From Pseudorasbora parva (taxonomy: Eukaryota; Chordata; Actinopteri; Cypriniformes; Gobionidae), in NCBI RefSeq assembly GCF_024679245.1, contig NC_090178.1:23530703-23594702 (forward strand): a stretch of 64,000 nucleotides of DNA, given 5' to 3'. The notes under the pieces were generated by a model, which was given only the letters and a program-made list of their open reading frames with translations, searched no databases and had not been told where the DNA came from. Below, piece after piece: positions 10,541-21,319 of the stretch. The position numbers and the translations under genes were made by a program. Every line of letters starts with the position of its first letter. Position 1 is the stretch's first letter.

Positions 10541-11022
10541 CTGTGTTGTATGTCAGAGCTCTTCAACTCTAGTCCGTAAGTGACGCTGTCTATCTGTGTC
10601 TGAACATCACAGATAGATTTTTCTGGCCACGACAATACCCAAATTTTCCACAAGACAACATCCAGTCTTCACTGGTGACCAAGGACTCTTCGATTTCCAT
10701 ATATTGTTTGAGTGATCTGAACCATGTTTCCATAATTTTCTGAAGATTTATGAAGTAGATATTTTATTTAGAAGTAGTTTGGGTAGTAATGTTATTATTT
10801 CAATTCAATCTTTAAACCCCACATTTAAAAAAAAAAAAAACATACAGAAAGAACCAGGGAGTGTGCAATAGATTGGCACTGCATCACACATGGAGAGTCT
10901 GTCGCTATTTCTGTCATTTCTTTTGAAAATCAGTTACCAAATATGAAAACTAGAGTCTGAAAGCTGTCAAATGATATACAACTTACCAAGATTAATTTAG
11001 GTTTAGACTAAGATAGGCCTAT
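10541..11022. other. No feature seen
   Basis: AT-rich, no open frame or repeat end recognised. Confidence 0.4.
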
Positions 11023-11031
11023 TATAGTTCA

Positions 11032-11394
11032 GTCACACTTTATATTAGGTGGCCTTAACTACTATGTACTTATATCAAAGAATAAGTACAACACACTTAT
11101 TATTTATGTTCATATTATATTGCAAATCACTTTTGCTTATATTGAGGTAAAGTTAGGTGGTATGTGCATGTGGTGGTATGGGTAGGTTTAAGGGTAGGTT
11201 AAGACATAAGGGAAGTGTCCGCAGTGTAATTATAAGTGTAACTATAGAAATGAATTACAGATAATTACATGCTGGTATTTTTAAAAATTGAAGTACAATG
11301 TAACAGCATATGTACACAATAAGTGCATCATATCAAATTATTAATTAAAATATTAGTACATAGTGGTTAAGGCCACCTAATATAAAGTGGGTCC
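11032..11394. mobile_element. MITE with long TIRs and 9-bp target duplication
   Basis: The left arm has cactttatattaggtggcc, the right arm ggccacctaatataaagtg, and the arms continue (taactactatgtacttat / tagtacatagtggttaa). Flanked by the identical 9-mer TATAGTTCA (11023-11031, 11395-11403). A 9-bp TSD is usual for Mutator-like elements, so that superfamily is suggested. No ORF. Confidence 0.75.
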
Positions 11395-11403
11395 TATAGT
11401 TCA

Positions 11404-13160
11404 AATGTCACAAATGCCCCACATGTGGTGGAGGGGCAGTCTAAATCTTCAATAGTTCAATAAACATTTTAAAATTCTAAAATGTATCCTTTTTAATGTG
11501 TGAAATGTATAGACATTACAAATTACTTATTTGTATCTTCTTTTATGCCTTTTTATATAGGGTTAATTTTTTGGAAATATATTGAATCCAATTAGGATCA
11601 ATTTGACCTAGACCATAATGAATGTACCTAGAAACCAAAACCTAGATAGCTGAATTAGATTCACAATGGATTGGTTGTAGTTATATATAAAAGATTGGTA
11701 AAATGTAAATATATATATTTGTAAATTGGTAAAATGTAAATATATGTAATGCACCTGACTGTGACTAGCAGGTTGGTCTTCCAGTGATTAAAAAAAAAAT
11801 CTGCTAAATTTTTAATGAGAATAACTGTATACCAATTGTTTATACTTGAAAAAAAATCAATTTATTGATTTCATGTTAGAATTGAATTTTATTGTTAGAC
11901 ATTTTAGTTATTTGGTAAACCCTAACTTTAAGCTGCTGTCCCTAACTTTGTGTTCACGATTTACAAAAAATATATAATGAGAATGTACAACATGAATACA
12001 TTTTCCAAACAGTGTTTTTGTCTTACCCTGAATCATTATGGTACACTTATAATAAGTGTTTATATTGGGACCCTTTCAGACCGGTCTGGTAAGTCACAGC
12101 GGAGGAACACAGTCCCTGCATGACTCACCATTGACCTAAATGGAGAGAAGTAGCTCCGGCTGTAATGTTCTTCCACAAGGCATGCAGTTGTTTAATTACC
12201 GCTAGACTGCAAAAATTACAGACTGCAGCTTTAAGTGGATTAAAAAAAAAAAAGATCAATGTGACCCATTACCTCAAGTCATTGCAAAAGTGAAAGAAAT
12301 TTCTCAATAACCACAAAGTAGATGTAAATGTTTACTAGTATAGAAATTCTCAACATTGCCATATAATACAAAATTAAAACTAAACATCAGCTTCTGTAGC
12401 CATATATATGTTTGCACTAATGTAGCTTAAACAGAAAAGGTACAGTATTTTTATGTCAAGCCTTAAGTTTGATGTTTTATTTGTATTTTTTGAGCAAAGC
12501 CATTGAAGTTAGAATGTTCTCAAAAAGATAAAGCTGGATTTTCATAAAACATAATACATTATTTAAACTCAAAAAGGCAATCACATCATATATAACTACT
12601 ATGTGATGAACCCTTAACTTGACCTTAAATGTTTACAAACACATGGATAGTAAATAAAAAAAAGGTTAACATTACTATGAAATATTAACAATCAAATCTA
12701 CAGATTTATTCTAACTTTCAAAATGTTGTTTAAAACACATATGGCTAATAAATTTAGCAAGGTCAAAAATTACTTCAACAATGAAGGAATGATGCAGGAT
12801 TTTCAACTATACATCCTTGTGAACTGTACTGTGGAACATTAACATCTCCAACTACGTCATTCATGCATACATCATCTAGATTGCATATTAATATACACAC
12901 ATCAGTCTGAGTACTGTACAAAGAGCATTTAGTCAGCAGTTCACAGAACTGTAGAACAGTAGATTGTATGAACCTTAACAGACCGTTTGAGAACTACGGT
13001 AAAACACCCACACCATATTTCAAAGTGGATAAAAACAGTTAGGCCCAATTAAAAAGAACAAATGGATTTTATGTACAGTTTATCTTAACAAATGTTCAGA
13101 AAACTGAATGATTTTGAATAACCTGCATTGCAGGAAAATGAGCCATCAGTAAGTCGACCG
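11404..13160. other. Downstream flank / 3'-UTR of the giant zinc-finger gene
   Basis: No coding signal. The part next to the stop codon (about 12400-13160) is presumably 3'-UTR. Candidate AATAAA signals on the minus strand (TTTATT on plus) are at 12705-12710 and 12476-12481. A short old repeat-like patch is at about 12062-12235. Confidence 0.4.
12705..12710 (-). terminator. Candidate polyadenylation signal for the giant zinc-finger gene
   Basis: AATAAA on the minus strand about 450 nt after the stop codon at 13161. Others occur further downstream; the choice is by proximity only. Confidence 0.25.
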
Positions 13161-16100
13161 TTATTCATTCACTGGGCTTTGGTAGGGAAAATGGATTGGT
13201 GATTGAGACTGAAGAGAGTCTGCAGAATCAGCAGCATGAGTCCGCTGATGCTCCTCCAAAAGATTTAGAAAAGCAAAGGCTTTGTCACACTCTGTGCATT
13301 CATAGACCACTTGTCCCACATGGGTTTCCTGATGCTTCTGTAACTGATCAAACATGCTGAAGGATTTATAGCACATATCACACCGGAACTCATTGTCCTG
13401 ACTCAGACTTTGATGTTCAGCATGTTTCCGTTTGTGTTTTGCCAGATCATTTGCTGTAAGGTAGGTTCTGCAGCATATTGGGCACTGATGTTGCCTTTTA
13501 GCATCATGCATTCTGCGGTGAGATATGAGAGTTGTTTCTGTTTTAAAGGTTTCTGAGCAGACGTCACACTTGTAAGGCCGTTCGCTGTGTATCTGCTGGT
13601 GCTGTGTAAGGTACCGTTTCTTCGTAAAACCTTTATTACAAACCAAGCACTTAAAAGGACGCGGATCCTCATGATGCTTTTTATGATGCTCCATTAAACT
13701 GCTATTGGAGGAGAAGCGTCTTTTACAGATAGGACAAATGATGAAGTCTTCTCCAACATCAACTTCCTCCTCTTCATCACCTGCTTGAAACGGAGCCCCT
13801 GAACTTTGCTTCTTAGAGGAAGAGACGGATGACTCTGAATGGCGCTTGTCTAAAAACTTTCTATTACTACAGTGGTGTTTGCGGAAAGCATCACTTCCAA
13901 GAAAACTGTCTCCGCATTCGGTGCATTCATACTGTGTAGCAGCAGTCAAATGGCATTGTTCATGTTCGTCAAGGTCTTTCTTCGTGGGAAAAGTCATATT
14001 ACAAACGCTGCACATATGAGAATGAACAGAAAGGTGATTTGCGAGGTCCAATGCTTGGTAAAAGCTCTCAGGACATATGGGGCACTGGTAAATTTTGTCA
14101 CGCTTCACAGTTTCTACACGTATAGTCTTTTCACTGGTAGGAAAGTTACTGTCCTTGGAAGCCTTTTCAATCCTGTGGCTTCGTAAATGGGTGAGGAAAA
14201 GATGGTGGTGGGTGAAGCTCATACTGCAATGATTACACTGATACGAACATGGTCCTGACAACTGATGGCTGAGCTGATGCTTTTTTAGGTGGGAACCATG
14301 CAAGAAATGCTTGTTACATTCTGGACATGAGTACGGACGCTCTTTTGCTGGATTGCAACCATGTTCCGAGAGCTGTTCTGGATCTGGAAATCTTATTTGA
14401 CAAATTCCACAGCGATACTTATACTGCTCAACGTTACTTGATGAAAGGCTTTTACTGGAGATGGCTGAAGTCCCTTGCTTTGTTTGAGGCTGTTGGGGTG
14501 GAATCAATGGTGGAAGCTCTTCTTGCTCTGTGTGCATCTTACGATGCTCCGCCCGACTTGTTTTACAGGAAAAGGTTTCATCACAAAGGTCACATGGAAA
14601 GTTTTCATCGCGGTGTGTAACCATGTGCTCAGCTAGTTTCGTTGGGCGAGTGAAGCTCAGGTGGCATTTGGTACAGCGGTGAGGGCTCTTTCTGATATGC
14701 GTTTGTTTGTGTTTGCGCAGGGTGAAGAGCGAGACAAAACCTTTACCACACATTTGACACTGAAACTCAGACTTGTGGCATCGCTGATGTTGTTGCAAGT
14801 TTGCTAGCTGAAAAAAGCACTTCCCACATTCCTCACACTCAAAGGGTTTTTCGCCAAGATGACATCTTTGATGATCCTCGAGATTTTCTGATGTTAAGAA
14901 TGTTTTACCACAAACATGGCAAGGAAAGTATGGTGCTGAATCTGAGTCATTGTCGCTGTTATCTTCATCCTCAAATTGTATGTTGGACTCTTCCTTATCT
15001 GATTCCTGACTTACACTGGCAGATGGTTTTTCCAATTCCTCAGTTAGGGGTTTGACTGAATCACTTCCATGTTTTACTTTGCAGTGCTTTTTGTATGACT
15101 TTTTTACAGTATAGGTTTTGTCACATGGTTCACATCTATATACTTCAGGGTGCTCTGTTCTTGCCTTCACACTTGCATCTTTTGAGCTGAGTGCATGACT
15201 ATGAGCCATCCTATGGTGAATGGTCAGGGATTTAGCAGTCCAAAACCGCATCTCACAACTGTCACAGACAAAGGGGCGACTGGGGTCATGACAAGATCTA
15301 TGGATGTCCAGGTCAGAAGGAAAACGAAATCTCTTGAAACAAGTTTCACAGGTATTATCCATTTTTGCCTGATGTTGGATTTTCATATGCCTTTGCAACA
15401 TACCAGCTTGCGTAAAGACTTTACTGCACCGATTACATCTGTGGATATCTGATTTGCGCTCTTGATCTTCACGGCCATGCTCCTCTAAATGACTTATGAG
15501 TCTCAGTCCATCTGTAAAACTCTGATCACACTCAGAACACTGATACTTGTGAACAGCAGCATCTCCTTTTTCGGCCTCATTTTCCTGGTCTTGGTCTTTA
15601 CATGAGAACTTAGTCTGCAGTACTCCGGTTCCTGTTGTATTGGAACCCTTGTTAAATATTAACACAGTGTCATTTAGAGCACAATCTAATTCTACCTCAT
15701 TTTCCAGGGCACTTGCATTATTTGACATGATTGTGTGACTCTTACATTTTTTCCTGTGTTTTTCCATCGTCTTTTTCGTCCAAAAACCAATATGGCATTT
15801 TGTGCAAGAAAGCGGGTATACGCCATTATGTATGCGCATGTGCATACCCAATCCAGTGCTTTTGGAAAACCGCATGTTGCACTGTGGACATTTGAGAGGC
15901 TTGCTAAGGTCTCCGTTTGAACACGCACGTCGCTCCTTTATCTCACTGCTGCGTTCTTGGTTCTGACCATAACCCTCATCAACAGGCTCTTGCTTTATGA
16001 CTTGAGGGTGACTTGAAATCGATTGCTGTTGATTGTTAACTGACTCTTGTGGCTGATCAGATCTATGCTTTGCTAAAAAATGCTGCTGGAGCTGCGAAAA

Positions 16101-19100
16101 CAATAGAAAACGGTCACTACAGTTAGCACAGGAAAAACCCTTTATCTTAGTGGGGCTCTTGTTTACCTCTTGAGAAGATCCAGATGATTTTGAGCTGACA
16201 ACACAGGTCTTCTGGTGTACAGACAGTGCTTCCCGTGTAAACAGGTCACCACACTTGTCACAAAGGACTTTTTCTTGGTTTTCCCCTTTTCCACTGCATT
16301 TAGCCAAGTGCCGTTTCAAATAGTCTGTTCTGATGAAATGCTCTCCACAGTTAGCGCAGCCATATGGTTTTTCTCCTGTATGAAGACGTACATGGACTTT
16401 CAGTTGTCCTGATAATTTAAAGCGGCGAGGGCAATACTCGCATAGGTATTTAAATTTATTCATGTAGTGCACTTGTATACGTTGTAGAAGTTTGGAAGTT
16501 TCCCTGCATGGTTGGTTTCGGACATTGTTTGTGGCAGATGGCATACTTTCCTTTGAAATCTTTTTGCATCTGATGTTGTGGTTGTGCCTTGCCAAAGTCT
16601 TTTTAGAACTGTACGTTTTGCCACATCTTTTGCAAGGAAAAGGTTTATCGGTAATGTGGAGCATGGCCATGTGGCGCTTCAGATCACTCTGGGTGGACAA
16701 CCGCTTTAAGCAAACAGTGCATTGCAATGGGTCACCTTCCGGTGTTGTGCTTTGGGAACTTGTGTTCAAGCTGTCGAGATTCATCTTTACAACTCGCACC
16801 TCAAGTCTGCGTTTTCCTCTGCAGCGGGCTTGGTGCAGTTTTAAATGATCATAGCGTGAGAAACAACTTTCACAAGTTTTGCACCGATATGGCTTGACCT
16901 CTGTATGAGTGAGGATGTGATGTCTTAGATTTCTGGCCCTCAAAAATGATTTTGTGCAAAATTTGCACTTCAATCCCTCACCATTTTCCACAGTGTCTTC
17001 TTTCTGATTTTTTACTTCCGTAAAGATCGATTTAATTTTCTCAGATCCTTTTAAACTTTCCAATCTACGTTCCTTAGATACACCATCACAAAAAGCCTCA
17101 TGTTGCAAGTATCGATCCTGATTGTCAAATTTCTGTTCACAATGCATGCACCCATATAGGGCTTCATTTGAATGAAGCGAGAGATGTTTCTGGAGAAAAC
17201 TTCTTGTTCTAAAACATTTAAGGCATTGTGGACATTGCTGCTTAAACTTGCTCTTTTCCTTTATACCAGCTTTGTTTTCGGTGGCAGCGTTGTTGCCCTG
17301 GCACTGTCTTTCGTGGCCATTTCTGTAGTTTTTTCTTGTAAAACTTTTCCCACATTTTCCACAAGAAGGTTTTAAGTTGTTTCCATTGCAGTTCTCGTTG
17401 TGCTCCTTAAATTTTCTTTTCCTGTAAAACTTCCCACACTTTGGACAAGGGAAAACTGTCTTTGCCAAATGGGCTTTCTCATGGAGTTTCAAATTGTTGG
17501 GAAAACGAAATGAATGTGGGCAGTATGAGCAATTATAGAGTATGTTGGTCTTGCTCTTGCTTAGTGGAGTCTCTACACTATGTTCTGCCTGTATTTCTTC
17601 AGCATTTGACGTCTGTAAAGGTGGTTGCTCCACTGTACATTTTTCCTGATGTACTTTAAGATATTCCTTTCTGGTGAAGTGTTTGCCACAAGTTAGACAT
17701 GGAAATGGCTTTTCCCCAGTGTGAAGGCGGATGTGACGAACCAGCCCAGCACGATTTGAGAAAAGGCGCTTGCAGTACTGACATTTGGATGCAGAAGGTC
17801 CAGGCATATGAGTTAAACAATGCTCACTAAGTGCCTTTGAGTCAGCAAAGGCTTCTTTGCAGAGAGCACATTTGAACTCCTCTTTAAAAGTTGCTTCTAC
17901 CTTTTGAGTTTTAGCTTGCTCCTTTGGAGGTAAAAGTTCCTGAAGTTTGCGTCTTCTCTCATGCACAGCCACGTGTCGAAGCAGAAATACTGGAAATTTG
18001 AACTGCAATGGGCATTCAGGGCACTTAAGCATGCCTTTTTTTGGATGGGATTGTCTGTGCTTTAACAAATCTCCAATAGAAGGCAGAACTTCCAAACAGA
18101 CCAAACACTGTACATTCCGCTTATGCACATTTTTGTGAGTCATTAGGTGTGCATGCCTGGCAAAATTTTTACCACAGTCTAAACAGCGAAAAGGTTTGTT
18201 TCCTTTATGAAGTTGTAAGTGCTTTTTTAGCGAGTCAGGAAAAGTGAAGGCTTTTCCACAGAAGCGACAAGAGAAAGGAAGGCTGTCATCCTTAGCAACA
18301 GATTCTTTGCTAGTTGACTTTTGACTGGCAGATTTTGAACTTTTCAAATTGACACCATTACCGTGTTTGGGTTTGATTGCCTTTTTGGCATTTGCAAGCA
18401 ATTTATGCTTTGCTTGATGACCGTAATAACCAGACTTGCTAGAATACACAGATGGACAAAAGGGGCATTTGTACTGTGTTGTTTTTTGTACAGGCATAGT
18501 CAAGGGTGACTCTTTGTTCTCATTTTTGGTATTGATAACTAACACTTTTCTTTTCTTTACGTTTCCTTTGGCTGTATACAGCTTGAGCTTAATACAGGTT
18601 TGCTTGATGTGTCTATTGCGGTTGCTGGCCATGGTAAACATGTCCTTACACAAAGGGCATCGATGCTTTCCACCAATCTTTCCTTTGCCTTTTTTCATGT
18701 ATTCTTTGAGACACTGTTCACGCAAATGGCGTGTCCGATTGTAGGAGTACTTGAACATGCGAAAACAGATGGGGCATTTAAACTTAGGAACCATGCTTTC
18801 TGGTGCGGAAGATTTTTCACATGGGACAATCTTTTGAGAACACTGCTCTCTTTTATGTTTGTTAAGATTCCAGGTATATTTGAATGCTTTTCCACAGTTG
18901 TCACACATGAAAGGCTTCTCATCAGAGTGTGATCTAAGGTGTGCTCTCAGTTGTGCTCTAAGCCTGAAGGTCTTCCCACAAACATGACAATGCATTTGTT
19001 CAGGTGACTGGCTTATCTTGTACACATCCATTAGTTTTATGTAGCAACCACGAAGTTCTTTGTCGGAGACAGCTTTTTCAACCATGTCTGGTATATCGGT

Positions 19101-21209
19101 CTTTCCAAGGATTGATTCTGAACAGTCTTCACTCTGTAAACAAGGGTCTAGTATCAAGGGTGTGCAAGTTGCTTTACGCTTATGCCTTTGACATTTGTGA
19201 GCACTAGCAAAGTACAATCCACAACAGTCACATCTATGATGTGTGACAACTTGGTGCTTCAGCTCATGATCTTGAAAATAAGCTTGTCGAACAAAGGACT
19301 TCCTACAGTACCTACAAATGAACTTAGCTTTCTCCTCATTTAGCCCTTTATTATACGAGGGTGATGATTTAAACTTGTCATTAAGCTTGACTTCCCCACA
19401 GAAGTGTTCTGCCAATGCGCCACCAGTGAAGTGACATTCACAAGTAGGACAGTACTGAGATTTATGGAGAGAATGTGTGCTGTGGTAGTGCTCGATTAGC
19501 TCATCTATGCTTTGTGTTGAATCTTGGCACCCAAAGCAATGGTAGTTTTTTCCATTACAAGTTTTTTGCTCAGTCGTCTTGAGGAGAACAACAGGTTGCA
19601 GTTTTCTCTTTTGGGTCTTGAAATATGATGAAGAATATTTGCTTGCAATGGTGCTATTGTCATTCCAACATTTATGCTGTCCAGGATCTAAGGAGGTTCT
19701 GGATGTCTGGTCAGCACAAAGTAGTAGAGGATCTTTTGGTGCATCAGTCCCCTCATCCATCTGATTATTAGATTCAAAGGCAGTTTTTAGAAGAACTGGT
19801 GGTTCTGCATGATTAAACAGATTGCACTCATTGACTTGGTTTACATGTGCATTTTCCTTGTGTTTCAGTCCCTTAATGATCGCCGTTTTACTTTTTAAAC
19901 CAAAACAAGACTCAAGGAATCCAAAACTACTCCGTTCAACTTGTTCATCATCATTAGGTGTGAAGCATTTCTGTCCTTCCAGCTGAGAAGAACTTACATG
20001 GCGAGGTTGAAAGGATGTTTTTTTAGGATCTGGTTGGTTGTTTTCTAATTGACAGTCACCAAGAGAATCTTTTCCATGGCCAGATATCCCAGCAGTCACT
20101 TGAAATTTAAGTTTTGGAGATGTATTTTCAGGATCTGGGTTCATTCCATCCAATTGGTAGTTGCCACATGGATCTTTTCCAATGCCAGAAATGACAAATG
20201 GCTCTTCAAGCTCAGGTTTTGATGTTGCGTTTTCAGTATCTGGGGCTATCTTTTCCAATTGGCAAACACTTAGTGAACCTATGGCTTGGCAATTGCTTTC
20301 ATTTTCATTAGAAGTGGATGAAGTCTCAATATTTGCATGATTTGAGGCACAAGCGGAACCACTATGAGAGGTATCAAGTTCTTTGCAATGCATCGTTGTT
20401 TGATCCAAAAAACAATCCAAATCACAAGAAAGAATGTCGCTTTGCTCAATTTGTCCATCTTTTGACAGAGACATTTCACCATTTGAATTATCCACGCCTT
20501 GTACTTCTGTACATGGATCCTCGGAATTTGGTATGGCATGGTTTACATCATGTCCTTTGCTCTCACTCATGGTCTCTGGAGGTCCAGCGTCCTGCTGTAG
20601 ATTTGTTTTACTCATATCCACTTTCATAGCACTATGGCAGACCTCAGCAGAAGAAAAGTCCACTGCATTACCTGAATTTTGGTCTCCTTCCTCTAAAGAT
20701 GGACAAGCCTGGTTTCTACTAATGTTAACTTCAATGGATGAACTTAAATTGCAATCAAGATTTTCTTCCGTGTCAGAACAGCTGCTAATATCGGAATACT
20801 CCACAAGACCAGCATCTGTCTCAAAAGCAGTTTCAAATACTGCCTCCTCAGAATGTGCTTCAGGTGTGGACTCAACCTCTACTGAGCTAGGTAAGGGAAA
20901 AGATGGCATGTTATCCCCCGACTTATCTTGCTCTAGGTCACCTGAATGCATTGCATCTTGCCAAGATGATTCATAGCATGTGTCCTGCAGAGAATTAGAC
21001 TCAAAGTCTTTCATGTCTGATTCAGAAATGTCTTGCAAATCCATCATGCTTGAAAAGTTTTCCTTTTCAATTAATTGTTCTATCTCATGTGCAAAGTTCT
21101 CCTCCGATTCCACTGGAATTCCATTACATTCCATAGTTCCCACAGACATTTCTGCTCTCTGGTTAGAAAGAATCTGGGCTTGCTGGAGTGCATTCCATTT
21201 TTGAGCCAT
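13161..21209 (-). CDS. Giant C2H2 zinc-finger protein, about 53 fingers (2,682 aa)
   Basis: Seen: one uninterrupted frame from ATG 21209 to TAA 13161. Residues 1-550 are acidic and Ser/Glu/Asp-rich, without fingers. From about 556 to 2660 I count about 53 C-x2-C-x12-H type fingers, often separated by long linkers. Roughly 16 end in Cys instead of the last His (for example HQEKC, HQARC, HLAKC). Several CCHH fingers are joined by TGEKP-like linkers to a following CCHC finger (about residues 740-790, 1150-1180, 1590-1625). An SV40-like basic patch (KKRKV, about 883) could be a nuclear localisation signal, and IKQE in VIKQEPVDE (about 1738) fits a SUMO-acceptor motif. Acidic linkers occur at about 2083 and 2484. 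Known: such proteins are nuclear nucleic-acid binders. Inferred: a transcriptional regulator or chromatin protein. No KRAB, SCAN or BTB domain is visible. The start is supported by the acceptor at 21240/21239 just upstream. Orthology is not assigned. Confidence 0.93.
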   Translation of the reverse strand: MAQKWNALQQAQILSNQRAEMSVGTMECNGIPVESEENFAHEIEQLIEKENFSSMMDLQDISESDMKDFESNSLQDTCYESSWQDAMHSGDLEQDKSGDNMPSFPLPSSVEVESTPEAHSEEAVFETAFETDAGLVEYSDISSCSDTEENLDCNLSSSIEVNISRNQACPSLEEGDQNSGNAVDFSSAEVCHSAMKVDMSKTNLQQDAGPPETMSESKGHDVNHAIPNSEDPCTEVQGVDNSNGEMSLSKDGQIEQSDILSCDLDCFLDQTTMHCKELDTSHSGSACASNHANIETSSTSNENESNCQAIGSLSVCQLEKIAPDTENATSKPELEEPFVISGIGKDPCGNYQLDGMNPDPENTSPKLKFQVTAGISGHGKDSLGDCQLENNQPDPKKTSFQPRHVSSSQLEGQKCFTPNDDEQVERSSFGFLESCFGLKSKTAIIKGLKHKENAHVNQVNECNLFNHAEPPVLLKTAFESNNQMDEGTDAPKDPLLLCADQTSRTSLDPGQHKCWNDNSTIASKYSSSYFKTQKRKLQPVVLLKTTEQKTCNGKNYHCFGCQDSTQSIDELIEHYHSTHSLHKSQYCPTCECHFTGGALAEHFCGEVKLNDKFKSSPSYNKGLNEEKAKFICRYCRKSFVRQAYFQDHELKHQVVTHHRCDCCGLYFASAHKCQRHKRKATCTPLILDPCLQSEDCSESILGKTDIPDMVEKAVSDKELRGCYIKLMDVYKISQSPEQMHCHVCGKTFRLRAQLRAHLRSHSDEKPFMCDNCGKAFKYTWNLNKHKREQCSQKIVPCEKSSAPESMVPKFKCPICFRMFKYSYNRTRHLREQCLKEYMKKGKGKIGGKHRCPLCKDMFTMASNRNRHIKQTCIKLKLYTAKGNVKKRKVLVINTKNENKESPLTMPVQKTTQYKCPFCPSVYSSKSGYYGHQAKHKLLANAKKAIKPKHGNGVNLKSSKSASQKSTSKESVAKDDSLPFSCRFCGKAFTFPDSLKKHLQLHKGNKPFRCLDCGKNFARHAHLMTHKNVHKRNVQCLVCLEVLPSIGDLLKHRQSHPKKGMLKCPECPLQFKFPVFLLRHVAVHERRRKLQELLPPKEQAKTQKVEATFKEEFKCALCKEAFADSKALSEHCLTHMPGPSASKCQYCKRLFSNRAGLVRHIRLHTGEKPFPCLTCGKHFTRKEYLKVHQEKCTVEQPPLQTSNAEEIQAEHSVETPLSKSKTNILYNCSYCPHSFRFPNNLKLHEKAHLAKTVFPCPKCGKFYRKRKFKEHNENCNGNNLKPSCGKCGKSFTRKNYRNGHERQCQGNNAATENKAGIKEKSKFKQQCPQCLKCFRTRSFLQKHLSLHSNEALYGCMHCEQKFDNQDRYLQHEAFCDGVSKERRLESLKGSEKIKSIFTEVKNQKEDTVENGEGLKCKFCTKSFLRARNLRHHILTHTEVKPYRCKTCESCFSRYDHLKLHQARCRGKRRLEVRVVKMNLDSLNTSSQSTTPEGDPLQCTVCLKRLSTQSDLKRHMAMLHITDKPFPCKRCGKTYSSKKTLARHNHNIRCKKISKESMPSATNNVRNQPCRETSKLLQRIQVHYMNKFKYLCEYCPRRFKLSGQLKVHVRLHTGEKPYGCANCGEHFIRTDYLKRHLAKCSGKGENQEKVLCDKCGDLFTREALSVHQKTCVVSSKSSGSSQEVNKSPTKIKGFSCANCSDRFLLFSQLQQHFLAKHRSDQPQESVNNQQQSISSHPQVIKQEPVDEGYGQNQERSSEIKERRACSNGDLSKPLKCPQCNMRFSKSTGLGMHMRIHNGVYPLSCTKCHIGFWTKKTMEKHRKKCKSHTIMSNNASALENEVELDCALNDTVLIFNKGSNTTGTGVLQTKFSCKDQDQENEAEKGDAAVHKYQCSECDQSFTDGLRLISHLEEHGREDQERKSDIHRCNRCSKVFTQAGMLQRHMKIQHQAKMDNTCETCFKRFRFPSDLDIHRSCHDPSRPFVCDSCEMRFWTAKSLTIHHRMAHSHALSSKDASVKARTEHPEVYRCEPCDKTYTVKKSYKKHCKVKHGSDSVKPLTEELEKPSASVSQESDKEESNIQFEDEDNSDNDSDSAPYFPCHVCGKTFLTSENLEDHQRCHLGEKPFECEECGKCFFQLANLQQHQRCHKSEFQCQMCGKGFVSLFTLRKHKQTHIRKSPHRCTKCHLSFTRPTKLAEHMVTHRDENFPCDLCDETFSCKTSRAEHRKMHTEQEELPPLIPPQQPQTKQGTSAISSKSLSSSNVEQYKYRCGICQIRFPDPEQLSEHGCNPAKERPYSCPECNKHFLHGSHLKKHQLSHQLSGPCSYQCNHCSMSFTHHHLFLTHLRSHRIEKASKDSNFPTSEKTIRVETVKRDKIYQCPICPESFYQALDLANHLSVHSHMCSVCNMTFPTKKDLDEHEQCHLTAATQYECTECGDSFLGSDAFRKHHCSNRKFLDKRHSESSVSSSKKQSSGAPFQAGDEEEEVDVGEDFIICPICKRRFSSNSSLMEHHKKHHEDPRPFKCLVCNKGFTKKRYLTQHQQIHSERPYKCDVCSETFKTETTLISHRRMHDAKRQHQCPICCRTYLTANDLAKHKRKHAEHQSLSQDNEFRCDMCYKSFSMFDQLQKHQETHVGQVVYECTECDKAFAFLNLLEEHQRTHAADSADSLQSQSPIHFPYQSPVNE

Positions 21210-21238
21210 CCTCGTTTACTCCTTCAATGGCTAGCTCT
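21210..21238 (-). other. 5'-UTR segment of the coding exon, after splice acceptor
   Basis: Minus-strand intron end tttgtctttcag (AG at 21240-21239) is followed by 29 nt of leader, then the ATG at 21209. Confidence 0.65.
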
Positions 21239-21319
21239 CTGAAAGACAAATGCCCATGTGATTACCAAAACAGCACAAATTTGTAAATAAATTTAAATAA
21301 GATTAAATGAAATGCTCAC
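21239..21319 (-). other. 81-nt intron in the 5'-UTR
   Basis: Starts gtgagc (21319-21314) and ends tctttcag, with an AT-rich interior. The length is typical of minimal teleost introns. Confidence 0.6.

Noticed and set aside
13403..20976. Numerous open frames of 60-180 codons on both strands within the giant zinc-finger exon
   Set aside because: They are shadows of the real frame. The longest (20434-20976, plus) is antisense to the acidic N-terminus and has no motif.
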